A stretch of DNA of 64,000 nucleotides from Phaeosaccion multiseriatum (Eukaryota; Ochrophyta, other classes), in the NCBI GenBank assembly GCA_965112735.1, contig OZ218958.1, positions 2,790,001 through 2,854,000 of the forward strand, read 5' to 3'. Each line of letters opens with the position of its first letter. Position 1 is the stretch's first letter. Shown piece by piece: positions 23,160 to 34,030 of the stretch. The position numbers and the translations under genes are program-made. The notes below the pieces were generated by a model, which saw only the letters and a list, made by a program, of their open reading frames with translations, was not told the DNA's origin and ran no database searches.

Positions 23160-26100
23160 GTATCCCTACGACTCACTTCCCCAGCAAAGCCCTCCTCCTC
23201 TTCTCCCCCCTCTTCTTCCCTCTGTCTCCAATGCTCCTTCTTGTCCTTCTCACACCCCTTCATCTCCAATCCCTCGCCCTCACCTCCCCCCCCGGAGACC
23301 ACTTCACCCTCACCACGCCCTCCACATCCTGCGCCGTCACTGGCTAAACTGGCGTTCTTACGGTAAGAATCTACGTTATCGTCCGCCTTTTGCTCGTCAC
23401 CGTCGTTGTCCTCCCCCCTCCCCTCCTCCTCCTCCTCCTCTTCATCCTCCTCCTCCCCCTCCTCCTTCTCCTGCTCCTCATCCTCCTGCTCCTCATCCTC
23501 CTGCTCCTCATCCTCCTGCTCCTCATCCTCCTCCTCCTCCTCCCCCTCACCCTCACACCCGCCCTCCCCCGTCTCCAGACGAGCATGGCCAGCCTCCACT
23601 CCGGACACCCCCCCTGGAGAAAGCATCACCCCCGGGTCTCCTCCCCTTGGGTCTCCCCCCCCTGGGTTTCCTCCTCCTACGATGCTGTCGAAGATGGCGA
23701 CGGCTTCATCGACCTCGTTCAGGGGCTCCTCTGCCTTACTGACATCTGAGCAGGTCAGCGAAGGAGGACTCCGATCTGGCGTCAGGTCTGACGTCAGGTC
23801 TGACGTCAGAGGGTGGGGGCTGCACCTCGGGATGCGGGAGGGGCGGGAGGTGAAGGGGGGGCGGAAGGAGGAGGAGGAGGAGGCCTGGCTTTGACGGGGG
23901 GCGGTGTTGCATGGGGACAAGCAGTTCAGGGCGTCCTCCAGCTGTTGGTGGTTCGTCGCGGTTGTTTCACAGACGCGGCAAACAGGGAAGAGGGGGCAAG
24001 GAAGGAAAGTGGTCAGTACGTCGTTGCACCCAACCTCAGTGGGCCGCTGTATACTGAAGTAACGGAGAGCTTCTGATGACTTGCTGACTTGCTGACTTAC
24101 TGACTCACCCAGAACAGCCTTCGCGAGCAAAAATACGTAAGGTTAAGTAGGCCATACGTAGGAAGGAAATGGAGACAGTGCTACGGACGACTGACATACT
24201 GACTGACCTGGGACAAGCCTTCTGTCATTTGCGTGACGGATCCGCGTGTGGTTGTGCATGAAGTGCCATCGTCCCTCTTGGTGGTGACACCCTTGAGAGC
24301 CGACATGACCTGCATCAAGCGCTGGGGGGGCGAGGGGGGGGTACAGAGAGGGAGAGAGAGGGGGGGGGGAGAGAGAGAGAGAGGGAGAGTAAGAAAGAGA
24401 AGGAGACAGACAAACACAGAGAGGGAGAGCAAGAGAGAGAGAGCAAGAGAATAAGAGGGAGAAGGAGATGCAAAGACAGAGAGAGAGGGGGGGGGAGGGA
24501 GAGGGATAGGGAGAGAGAGACCCGACTCTCACACACACAAAGAGAGGGAGGGACGGAGAGCGGAAGCGGAGACGAAGGCGTGCACTTACTCTTTGTCTTG
24601 AGTTGGCGGAGCTCTTGGTACTGCTCACGCCACCTCCCACATGACTGCTGCTGCTGCCCATACGACTCAAGCCAGTGCCAATAAGACTGATGCCACTGCC
24701 CCTACGACTGCTACTGCCGGCACGCTTACTGCCCGCCCTCTCTGGCGAATCAGTTGGTGATACAGCAGCAGCAGCAGCAGCAGCAGCAGGAGCAGCACTT
24801 CCCCCGTGAGCGTGAGTGGTCGATTTGCGACGGTCACGATTTGTAACTGTGACAGTGACACTGCTGAGAGCCGCTTCCCTCACCCCCGGGGGGATTGCCA
24901 TCTCCTCACTCACCACGGCGCCGCCCTCGTCACTACTGACACCGATGCTGACGGCACCACTGACCCGCTCACTGATACCCTCCCCCACCCCTCCCCTTGT
25001 TCCCTCGCTCATCTCCACGGCACGACCCGTCACGCTTTTCAACACGTCCCTCACATCATCCTCGGCCGCGACGGCATGGGGCTGACGAAGCACCACATCG
25101 CCGGCTTCGTCGCCAGCAGCATCACCACCTTCATTGCCCTCATCATCCGCATCACCCTCGCCCGCTGTTCCTGCCCCTGTCCCATGCTGCTGCTGTATCA
25201 CCAACTGCTGCCGCTCCTCCTCCTCCTCCTCCTCTTCCTCCTCCTCCTCCTCCTCCTCCTCCTCCTCCTCCTCCTCCTCCTCCTCCTCCTCGGGATGCAC
25301 AACTGCCACAGGAGGCTCCACAGCCGCCACATCGACATCAACATCGTTATCCATATCCATATCAACCTCTCCCTCCCCCCGGGGGAGACCGTCGTCGTTG
25401 CCGTCGTCGGACAAAGACGACCCCCCTGGGGAAGCATCATCATCATCATTCTGAGATACATCTAGAGAGGGGCTGCTCGTCTTGCCGCTGCCGCTCCTGT
25501 CCGTGTTGTATCCCCGGGGAGAGTATGTTGCTGCCGTCTTGAAAGTGCGGATCGGGCTGCTACACGCCACTTCTGCTGCTGTATCACCAACTGCTGCTGC
25601 CACTGCTGCTGCTGTTACAACTGCCTCATGTACTACTGCTGCGGATGCTGCCACTCTCCTTCCTGCTTGGGCGTCCCCTGCTTCCCCCCTCCTCATCACC
25701 GTCCTTGATGGCTCCACCTCCTCTGATTCTCCTTCTCTTCCTGTTGCTGGGGGGGGCTCACACGACAGGGAAAGTGGTGATTCAGTCGAGGCCATTTGAG
25801 GTGGAGACGAGGTTTCCAGTTGCTGCTGCTGCTGATGATGATGATAACCTTGCTCTACTGCTTGCTGCAGCACTTGTTGTTGTTGTTCTTGTTGTTCTTG
25901 TTGCTCTTCTTCCTCTCCTTCCTCCTTTGCCGAGGCTGTACACACGTACTCCCGCGCCGTCGGCACTACTCTCGCGTTCAGTAAGTCAGCGAGGGTTTGC
26001 CGCCGTTGCGGAGGAGGAGGAGACGTTGAGGGCGACAAGTACAGCGATGAGGATACCAACGAGCGAGAGACATCCAAAGAGCATGTCGAAAGTAGCCCCC

Positions 26101-27047
26101 CCCCTGGCTGTGAGGCCCCTGACTGTGGTGCCCCTGGCTGTGGCTGCTGTGAAGGCGGTGAAGACGGGACGAGCACCGACGAAGACAGCAGCGACTCAAG
26201 ACTGCAGCGGACGTGGTCGTAGGAGCTTTCCTTGTCCCTGTCCCGACCCCTTTCCCTCCCCCTACCCTGGCGCCTCTCTTCGTATTTGTTGTGGTCCTCT
26301 TCCTCCATGTCCCCGTCGCTTCGTGGTGCTCCTCCGGCCAACAAGTTGGGCATCAATCCTTGCACACCATCTGCTGTCATCCTTATCGTGTCCACTGCCG
26401 TGTAGCAGAGCGTGGAGTCAGTCGGCAAAGGCCTTTCCTCCTCCCCGCCCTCGTGCTTCAAGTCGAACCATAGAGTGCCTTCGTCGCCCCCTCCGTCCAT
26501 TCCCTCACCCACGCGCTCGCGCTCCTGCCTACTTCTCCCCCGTCCGTACGTCTCCTCGTGCTGCTGCTGTATCAGTAACTGCTGCTGTATCACCAGCTGC
26601 TGTTGCTGCTGCTCCTCCTCCTTGACCACCTCTCCCATCCCGTCGCTCCACCGCACGTTGAGCTCTGCTTGTCTTGCCTTCATCCTCATCCATCGCTGAA
26701 TTGTGCTTGCCGCGGCTCTGCGCCGCTGACGCTTGGCCTCCACCTTCCGCGCTTGGGCTCGAATCTAAGCAATAGCGGGCGGGGCGGGGCGGGGGGGGGG
26801 GAGTCCAGGAAAGTCAAGAGAGAGACGAGGTAGATAGGAAAAAAGCACTGCTTTCCAGCCAACGCAATGCGCACAAGGGAGAAGGAGGTTACTGGAGGCT
26901 GTGTACATAAAAAGAGGTCCTTCGTACATAAAAAGAGGCCATTACCTTGATAAGGCCTTCTCTGCGCTGATCCTCCTGCCGCCGCTCAATGTCAATCGCG
27001 TTCCGTTTGTACTCCAGCAGACGTTCTCTCTCGGTTTGCTGCTTCGC

Positions 27048-27089
<42 letters not shown>

Positions 27090-27191
27090 ACTCCGCGGTG
27101 ACTCTGTTGCGGAAGACTCTGGTGTTGGTGGTGATGCTCCCAGGTCTTTCAATGCTTTCCTGGCCATTTCGAGGTAATCCACCTCCGCCAT
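20735..27191 (-). CDS. Giant low-complexity IQ-motif protein, four exons
   Basis: Exons are 27191-26946 (ATG, MAEVDYLEMARKALKDLGAS; donor GTAATG), 26764-24590 (donor GTAAGT), 24321-24208 (donor GTCAGT) and 23941-20735 (stop TGA). All phases are 0, giving about 1,913 aa. Exon 2 opens with an IQ-like calmodulin-binding helix (AASTIQRWMRMKARQ). Exon 3 is a compact conserved-looking block (RLMQVMSALKGVTTKRDDGT). Exon 4 contains a segment RLSWNETATLAKTSTRWGRG and a stretch NVFERLTDNTKTHSTG that recalls the NVFERLTD motif of p25-alpha/TPPP-type and other cytoskeletal algal proteins. The rest is extreme low complexity: Gln runs (27045-27090, 21150-21192), Glu runs (22920-23110, 25216-25292) and Asp runs (22648-22686, 23120-23157). 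A cytoskeletal or ciliary role is only a guess. Exon 4 may contain unrecognised small introns. Confidence 0.6.
21001..21033. repeat. Two tandem copies of dispersed CAGTTGGTGATAC word
   Basis: Plus strand reads CAGCAGTTGGTGACA then CAGCAGTTGGTGATACAG. On the coding minus strand these give AVSPTAVSPTA. Two more copies lie in the same exon in other frames: 21142-21160 (read QQLMIQ) and 21948-21966 (read AVGDTA). Confidence 0.85.
22560..23157. repeat. Long acidic-codon triplet tracts
   Basis: Dense CTC/TCC (GAG on the coding strand) and CAT (GAT/ATG) triplet tracts inside exon 4 of the giant IQ gene, including an almost pure GAG tract (about 22931-23003) and two (CAT)n tracts (22648-22686, 23124-23157). 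These explain the long Ser-, Pro-, Arg- and Met-only open frames seen in other frames. Confidence 0.9.
25192..25297. repeat. Dispersed word plus (CTC)n tract
   Basis: GCTGTATCACCAACTGCTG at 25192-25210 (coding strand QQLVIQQQH) directly abuts a CTC/TCC triplet tract (poly-Glu on the coding strand) up to 25292. Three further copies in the same exon, 24751-24768, 25577-25597 and the pair at 26565-26602, are read AVSPT, AVGDT and QLVIQQQLLIQQQ. Confidence 0.85.
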
Positions 27192-27659
27192 AATCAGCGG
27201 ACTGAGCTTAGTGCTTCAGGGGTAGCTTACGGGTCATGGTATCGTGCCACATCAAGCCTCCCTCTCACCAGCCATATTCTCTCCTCCCATCTTTGCTCTT
27301 TGTTACTAACATCTTGACTGGAGAGAAATGGCAAAAGCTCCAACAGCATCTCGACAACGCCACGTTCTGAGAGGTCTGATCCACAAGTTGACACCGCTGT
27401 TTGCGGCGGCGGTCTTTCCGGAGACCCAAGCCCCTGCTTCTGTAGGTGGTATGTGGGTGAGGTGGCTGCTGATCCTCTGTTCGAAGCTATGCCGCTACTT
27501 TGAATTGGGGGGGCGTTGCAGTGGACCTTGACAGTTGGTGCTCCATCGCCATTTGTTGATTGGCCTGAACCTCCACCCACCAAGAATTTTTTCTCTCCCT
27601 CTCTCTCTCTCTCTTCGCTTGTACCACTTGGCAATTCTTTGGAGAGCGAAGATCCTAGG
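27192..27659. other. Divergent region between IQ gene and oxygenase gene; antisense open frame
   Basis: A minus-strand frame (27227-28003) is open across this interval and into the first exon of the oxygenase gene. It reads a plausible-looking C-terminus (RGVVEMLLELLPFLSSQDVS). Its upstream half is the exact antisense of the inferred signal-peptide exon of the oxygenase, so both cannot easily be coding. I favour the plus-strand gene but keep this as an alternative small minus-strand gene or upstream exon. Confidence 0.3.
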
Positions 27660-30600
27660 ATGGGGCTACTCCAGATGGGGGCTTTCGCTGGGGTGATGTC
27701 CTTCTCTACTACCCAGGTGCTGGCGTTTACCCCACCATCTCCATTGCTCCAAGGCCGTCCAAGCCAGAGTAAATCTCTGCAGCAGCGACTTGGCGAGCGG
27801 GGCCCTGCCACTTGCACCAGCTGGACATTGCCTTCGTCGCGATCGACGTGGACGTCGGGCTCGGCTCTTGTCCCCTCTGCCATCTTTGGAGGGTGGGCTC
27901 GCCTGGAGTCCGGACACGTCTTGGTCAGATCTGTGTCAGCTCTGTCCGCAAGCTCCTTCTCTTCCAATGGTGGCGACGCTGAGGAGGGGAGGGGGGGGGA
28001 CAAGGAGGAGGGGGGCGAGGACGAGGAGAAGGAGAAGAAGGGTCAGGATGTAGAGGCAGTGGAGGCGGAGAAGGTGGTGGATGAGGAGGAGGATTTTGAG
28101 CAAGGGGGGAACACGGAGGAGGGGGTCGAAGATGAGGAGGACGAGGAAGAGGAGGTGAAGGGTAAGACTATAGAGGCGGTGGAGGCAGAAGAAGTCGTGG
28201 ATGATGATGATGATGATGATGGCAATGAGCAGGATAGCGCACTTTCGGAGTACCTACGGGAGCTCACTTTGCTGTACAAATCCCAGGAAGTAGGCGCCCA
28301 CTGGCAAGACTGCTCATCTTCTATCCTGACAGCGGATCTTGAGGGGATGCAGCTCGCCCTTCTGGACAAGGCAATGGAAGAGCAAGGTCCGAGCCTTCGG
28401 CAGGAGGGCTCGGCGGAGGAGGAGGCGAAGCGCCGCAAGAAGAACAACGACCTCGAGGAAGTGGCAGCGGCGGGACTGTTCGAGATTGTCAACTTTGACA
28501 TGAAGGAGCTCAAGGGAGATGTGCTGGGCTGCGACAACGCCCCTTTTGGCGATCGCAAGTATGTGTAGCAGTGTCAAGCTAAAGGCTTCGAGGGAGGGAG
28601 GGCGGGCAGGTGGGAGGGAGGGAAGGTGGGAGGCCTGTGACTGACTAGCTACCTTGTCTATCTTCCTCCTCTTATCCTCCGTCCCCTGCTCACATCTTCA
28701 TGTCACACCCTCAGTACGATACCCACTGACCCGTCTTCGTTTTGTCCCTTGAATGCACCACCCCTTACTAAGGCTTGTAGGCGTGAGCGAGGGTCCTATG
28801 ATCCCTCCGGAACAATGCCAGGCTATCATTGACGAAGCGGAGAGAATCGCTTCCGGCCAGGCCAGGGTGCGTGAGTGGGTGGGTGGGTGGGTGCGTGGGT
28901 GCGTGAGTGGGTGGATAGGCATTCGGTGGGCGGTGAGCGGAGGGGAATATCACACACTGTGCGACCACTCTCCCGTCTCCGTTCCCTGGTGCGCGTCTCT
29001 TACTAGGACCGAATCCTTCCCTCCGCCTCTCCCTGCCTACTTACCTCCCTCCCTCCCTACCTCCCTGCCTTCCTCCCCCCCCTACCTCCATCCCTACCTA
29101 CCTACCTCCCTCCCTCCCTCCCCTACCTCCCTCCCTCCCTCCCCTCCCTCCAGAGTTGGGCCACATACGAGAACTTTCGCCCTGACTTTGACCGTTACAG
29201 CGACATGAATGACATGGCACTTGTAATGCCCCTGCAGTGGCTGCCGGACTCCGAGCTGTGGTTGTTAGAGAAGGGCGTTCCCAAGACGCTGGCTCCCAGC
29301 GTGGCCAAGGCCTTCTCGTATTTGGATGACGGCGGCTATGGATCACGTGAGTGCGAGTGCGCGTGCGTGCGTGCGTGCGTGCGAGCGTGCGTGGGCTTTG
29401 TGTGTTTTGCTTGTTACGATCTCCGCGTATGTCATATTGATCAAGTGCTATTCTTTCTCCAACGAAACCTTTTTAACGTACAATACGCACAGACACGCAC
29501 ATGCATGTAAACACACACACGCCCTCACGCACACCCACACTCACACATACACAAACACGCACTCACACACAAACACCCGCGCTCACCCCTCACACTCCAA
29601 CACACCACAGAGCTCCGCGTGCATCAAGCCCTCATTGTCAAGTTTGACCGCTCCCAGGGCAAGATCAGGGAGCCCCTGCATCAGGTATGTATTAATCTTG
29701 TGTATACGTATGTATGTATATTTGAACGCACGTGTGTGTATGTGTGTATGTATTAATATTGTGTATTCCTTCGTGTGTGTATGTACGTTTGTATGCATGT
29801 ATGTGTGCGTGTGTATATGTATGTATGTATGCATGTATGCGTGTGTGTGTGTTGACATGGACAGAGGGGCTCCTGTGAGGAGCACAGATGTGTGTTTTGT
29901 CCATCCATGCCCTTCTCTTCGGAAGGATGGAGACGAATCCCTCCCTCCCTCCCTCACCACTACTCGTGTCTGTCTGCCTGCCTGCCTGCCCATCCACTGC
30001 CATCCCGCCTCCCCGTGTGTCGGTGGCAGGACCCGTCGCTGGTGACCGTGCACATTCCACTTTCCCCTCCAAGCGCCTTCAAGGGGGGGGGGCTCTTTGT
30101 GCAGGTGAGTGAGCTGCTGATACAGAGGGAGGGACGGACGGAGAGAGGGAGAGAGAGAGTGAGGGAAGTGAGCGAGTGGGTGAGGAGCGAGTGAGTGACT
30201 GTGCTCATCATCATCATCATCGTTCCTCTCTTTCTCTCCCCATCTCTTTTGGTCTCTCCCTGTCTCTTCCCCTCTTCTCTGTCTGTGTCCCTCTCCCTAC
30301 TTCTCACTCTGTCCTGATCTTCTTTCTCCGCTTATCGCTCCCTCCCTCCCTCCGTCCGTCACTCCCTCCCGCCCTCCCGCCCTCCCTCCCTCCCTCCCTC
30401 CCTCCCTCCCTCTGTATCCTCCAGCCCCTGGTGGGGGTGCCTTCGGAAGAAGATGATGACCGGGATGAGTCTGAGATAGACTGGGAGGACGTGAATGGAA
30501 TCTTGAACCTCGAGCAGGGGCAAGGTAAGGCACAAGCACACGCCGGCACCAAACCCAGCCGAGGCAGGGCAGGGCGGAGCAGAGTAGACCAGTTGGTGAT

Positions 30601-31516
30601 ACAACTCAGCGTAGAGCGTAGAGCCGAGGAACGCAAGGCGAAATACTCCCTCGCCTCCCGCCCACCTCCAATTCTGTTTTGACGGCAGACATGCATGGCA
30701 CTTGAGTTGAGCTTTGTGGATGGCAACAGACGGCTCGATAAGTTGATGGCAGCAGATGGCTCGATGGAGCGTCGGCACCTCTCTCTCATTCAGTCCTTGT
30801 GTACCCTACCATGCACCTGACTCCGTCGTCCTTCTGTTTGCCATCTGAGCAGTTATTGTCCTACAAGGCCTATAAAAGTGAAAACTGAAGCCTGACTTTT
30901 ACCATCTGCTGCCTTCCTTCCTTCCGTTTGCTTGCCCCTTCTTCTCCCTCTCCCTCTCTCTCTCTCTTTGCTGCTGCTATCCTGTCAGCGGCGGTGCTAG
31001 CGAGTGGGCTCTTCCACTACAACGAGGCAGTCAGCACTGGCGTACGGTGCGTTGCTCAAGGGATGGCTGTGGTCTTTCTGTGTGTGTAGGAGGAAACATA
31101 TTGACTTATGGGAATCAACCTTAAGAACTACGTGATGGTGTATGTGTGTGGTGGGGGTGTGGTGTAGTGTGGTCTTTTCGCGTTCTCTCCCCTCGTTCTC
31201 GCTCCTCTTTCCCTCTCCCTCATATCCCTCTATCACTCTCTCCCTCCTCCCCCTCTCTTCCTACCCCTCTCCCCTCCTCTCTTCTCCATCACTCCCCTCT
31301 CCCCCCCCCCCCCCTCCAGCTACGTCCTTCAGCTTCAGCTGCACAAGCAAGGCTATGTGGACCATGCCATGAGGCTGAGGATGAGAGGACAAAAGGCGAG
31401 AATGAAGGGCAAAATGGCGGACGCTCTCAAGTACATCGGGGTGGCCGCTCAATTGAATCCGGTACGTTAATTGAGCGGTGCATCGACCACGGTGAAGCAG
31501 ACGAAAGAAGGAGGAA

Positions 31517-31549
<33 letters not shown>

Positions 31550-32725
31550 GAGGAGGAGGAGGAGAAGTACTCTTCGCGTCTCACTTGCTCTCGAAAGCGA
31601 AGGTCTTGCTTCAAGCGAATGTACGACTACGTACATTTGCGTGTGTGCGTGTGCGTGTGTGTGTGTGCGTATGGGTGACCCTCTTGTCTTGGATTGGATT
31701 GGGTAGACATCCCCGCCCTCTCCCTCCCCCCTCACTCTCTCTCCCCCCCTCCCTCTCCCTTTCCCTGCTCCTCCCCTCCCCCTCTCCCCTCCCCTCACCC
31801 TCTCTCTCTCTACATACAGGGCGACGCCAGTGCCATCTACGAGGGTGCTATGGTGTACATGGAGAAGGGGCAGTACGTTCCCGCCATTATGGCGTTCGAG
31901 AAAGCCGTCCTCCTCGGATATGAGAATAAGAACGTTCACCATGAGGTAAGGAGAGAGGAGGGAGGGAGAGAGAGAGAGGGTAGGGGGGGCGGGGGAGGTG
32001 GAAGCGAGGGGGGCAGAGGAGGGGAAAGAGGGGGGGGGGAGAAGGGAGAGAGAGGGAGATGGGGAGAGAAGGGAAGATGAGGAGAGAGAGAGAGGCATAG
32101 ATAGAGGAGATGGGGAGGGAGATGGAGATAGCAGAGAGGGGGGGAGAGAGAGTGGGAGTGAGGGAGAGTTTTCAGTTCCCGCTTTAGCTTACTCTTCCCT
32201 CTCTCCTCCTCCTCCTCCTTCCTCCCTCCTCTCCACCCTTCCCACTCCTCCTTCTCCCACTCCTCCTCCTCCTTCCTCCTCCTCCTCCTCCTCTCCCACC
32301 TACACGCCTAGACCCTGTTCAACTTGGCGACGGCGTACAGAGAGGAGGGTCGATTGGAAGATGCTTTCTACACCATCACAGCGGCATGTAACACTGAGCC
32401 CGTAACGGCTGATGCGGTGTTCGAATTGAGCGAGATTAAGAAGAGACTCAAGGAGGAGAAGGGGGAGCAGTGGATGGCGGGTGCGGATGGGCTAAGCAGC
32501 AAGGGAGGAGGAAAAGGGTTCGGTGGCATCACCAGCAGCAGCAGCAGCAGTAGCGACAAGAAGAACAAGAAGAAGACGGGGGCGGGGGGAGACAAGAAGA
32601 AGGTGGAGAAGGAGGAGAAGGCAGTAGAGGACAGCACAGGAGGAGAGGGAGGGGAGGAATCGGATGCGAAGGATGCGGACAGCAAGACAAATGTTGTTAT
32701 CGACACGGATTTCGAGCCTCTCTGA
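27660..32725 (+). CDS. 2-oxoglutarate/Fe(II) oxygenase (prolyl 4-hydroxylase-like) fused to TPR-like tail, ten exons
   Basis: Exons: 27660-28558, 28773-28866, 29154-29346, 29611-29684, 30030-30104, 30425-30524, 30989-31046, 31320-31461, 31820-31945, 32312-32725. Every phase joins; 724 aa. The first in-frame ATG gives a hydrophobic leader (MGAFAGVMSFSTTQVLAF) that may direct the protein to the ER or plastid. An acidic linker follows, then the oxygenase: IPPEQCQAIIDEAERIASG, RVHQALIVKFDR, the Fe ligands HxD in PLHQDPSLVTVHIPLS (about H419, D421), FKGGGLFV, and the distal His and 2-oxoglutarate Arg in FHYNEAVSTGVRYVLQL (about H488, R498). The family hydroxylates prolyl or similar residues using O2 and 2-oxoglutarate. 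The tail has TPR-like helices (MADALKYIGVAAQLNPGDAS; LFNLATAYREEGRLEDAFYT) and a Lys/Ser-rich end. Target unknown. The exon 7/8 join across Arg498 links the two halves into one gene. Confidence 0.85.
30590..30604. repeat. Dispersed CAGTTGGTGATAC word in an intron
   Basis: CAGTTGGTGATACAAC lies inside intron 6 of the oxygenase gene, so the word is not confined to coding DNA. A partial copy (GCTGCTGATACAGA) lies in intron 5 at 30113-30126. Confidence 0.7.
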
Positions 32726-33747
32726 TACGGGGACTCGGAGACCCGGGGCGGGGAGGGGGGGGAGCCTTGTGCTTGACGGGCGCGTTGGACCTCCGACCAG
32801 GTCTGTGATCTGTGAGGATGTGCTTTCCCCTTGTGCATGTAGTGGGCAGGGAAGAAGTTGGGAGGGAGGGAGGGCTCCCGTCGAGTGCCATCCCTCCTCT
32901 GGTGACTACAGCGCGCACCCAATGCCCGTTGGTTGGGCCGTATGGCAGGCGTGGCGTGGTTCGGCTTGGCTGGGCTGCGTTTGCTTCCTTTGGTCGAGGG
33001 ACGTGTGGGGCGGAAGAGGGAAGCAGGTGTGTGCGAGTATATCCCCCGCCGCCGTCGCAGCCGTTGGTCAGTCCACCGTGGGCCGAGGGACGGATGTGTT
33101 GGCCTAGCGCAAGGTGATGGTCAGGGTATGACTCTTTTGATTGGTGCTGAGCTCGACAGGCGCATCGCTTCCTGCCCTCCCTCCCCCCTCCTTTGGAAAA
33201 CGCACCGTGCAAGAGTGCGGTTCGTTCCTTACGGCGGCGTCTCGATCGACAAAAAAGCCTCACGCATCACCACCGCTTGCTGCCAAGGGACTCAGGCCAT
33301 GCCTCATGCCTGCTTGCTTCCACGGGAGGGGCGTGCGAAGTAGTACGGAGGCCATTTTGTGGGGTCGTCTTGTTCCCCTTAAGCAAGGCGGTGTGCTGTA
33401 TGCATTGTGCATATCGGGGCTGATTGAGTGGTCCCACCCATCCAGTGACCGCCCCAAGGCTTCCTCAGTTGGGAGAGTGGAAGGTGTCGGGCAGCGGCAG
33501 ACGGTGGCAGCCTTCGTGGACTCTCTCTTGGCGTGGGCGAGTCGACGCCTGGGCCTGCAGACACTCAAAAGAGAGCAGGCAGGCAGTGTGGATGAGCGAG
33601 ACAGTCCAAGAAGGCACTGCGTTGTCACACCGCCGCCGAAGGGAGGGGTGGCGGGTTAGGGCTCACTCCTGGAGCAGCCACTGTAGACGCTCCCACTGTA
33701 GACGCTCCCACCGGGTATCACTCTAGTAGGGCCTTTGGGCAGTTCCA
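32726..33747. other. Duplicated 3' flank of the oxygenase/TPR gene joined to unit tail
   Basis: About 1 kb that recurs almost base for base at 41058-42147. The part from about 33310 to 33747 is the conserved 'tail' found after each coiled-coil/CPWD unit (also 37030-37456, 41720-42147, 49297-49714, 57594-58013). This copy lacks about 80 bp present at 41560-41640. No gene is supported. Confidence 0.6.
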
Positions 33748-34008
33748 TTTTACCACTCGATTTGCGTAAGAATCGCCCAAATCGCCCGTTTTTTGGGGGT
33801 CGGGCGGCAAGGGGGAATCCTTTCCAATTGTCGGTAGGCATCTCAAAGAGCTATTTTGCTATTGAGCTATTTTGCTATTTTGCTATTCACGAAGAGCTAT
33901 AATTGTATAGCGCTTCTCTCAGCGTCACCCAAAGCTTGTTCTTATATTTTTTTTTTAAGATATTTTTCGGAGTTCTTCTATTCTTCAGGTACAAATCGAG
34001 TGTTAAAA
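33748..34008. mobile_element. TIR element copy A (MITE-like)
   Basis: Begins TTTTACCACTCGATTTGCGT and ends ACAAATCGAGTGTTAAAA, imperfect inverted termini of the family consensus TAACACTCGATTTGCGTAAG. The interior carries GGCATCTCAAAGAGCTA and TTGCTATTCACGAAGAGC. No coding capacity. It sits between the conserved tail and the 3' end of the LRR1 gene. Confidence 0.7.
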
Positions 34009-34030
34009 AAAATTAATTAAAATAATAAAT

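Noticed and set aside
22360-23742. Long plus-strand open frames rich in Pro, Ser or Leu opposite the giant IQ gene
   Set aside because: They are frame shadows of GAG/GAT triplet runs on the minus strand; composition changes completely from frame to frame and no islands of conservation are seen.
27195-27229. Very short intron (about 29 nt) linking the 27227-28003 frame to the IQ gene
   Set aside because: GTAAGC and a CAG are present, but 29 nt is far below every other intron in the window and the IQ gene has its own good ATG.
31108-31139. Possible separate start exon (MGINLKNYVM, donor GTATGT) for the TPR-like exons
   Set aside because: It also joins in phase to 31320, but it would lie only 18 bp beyond the read-through stop of the oxygenase. 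The alternative donor at 31047 restores the conserved GVRY motif, which is far better supported.
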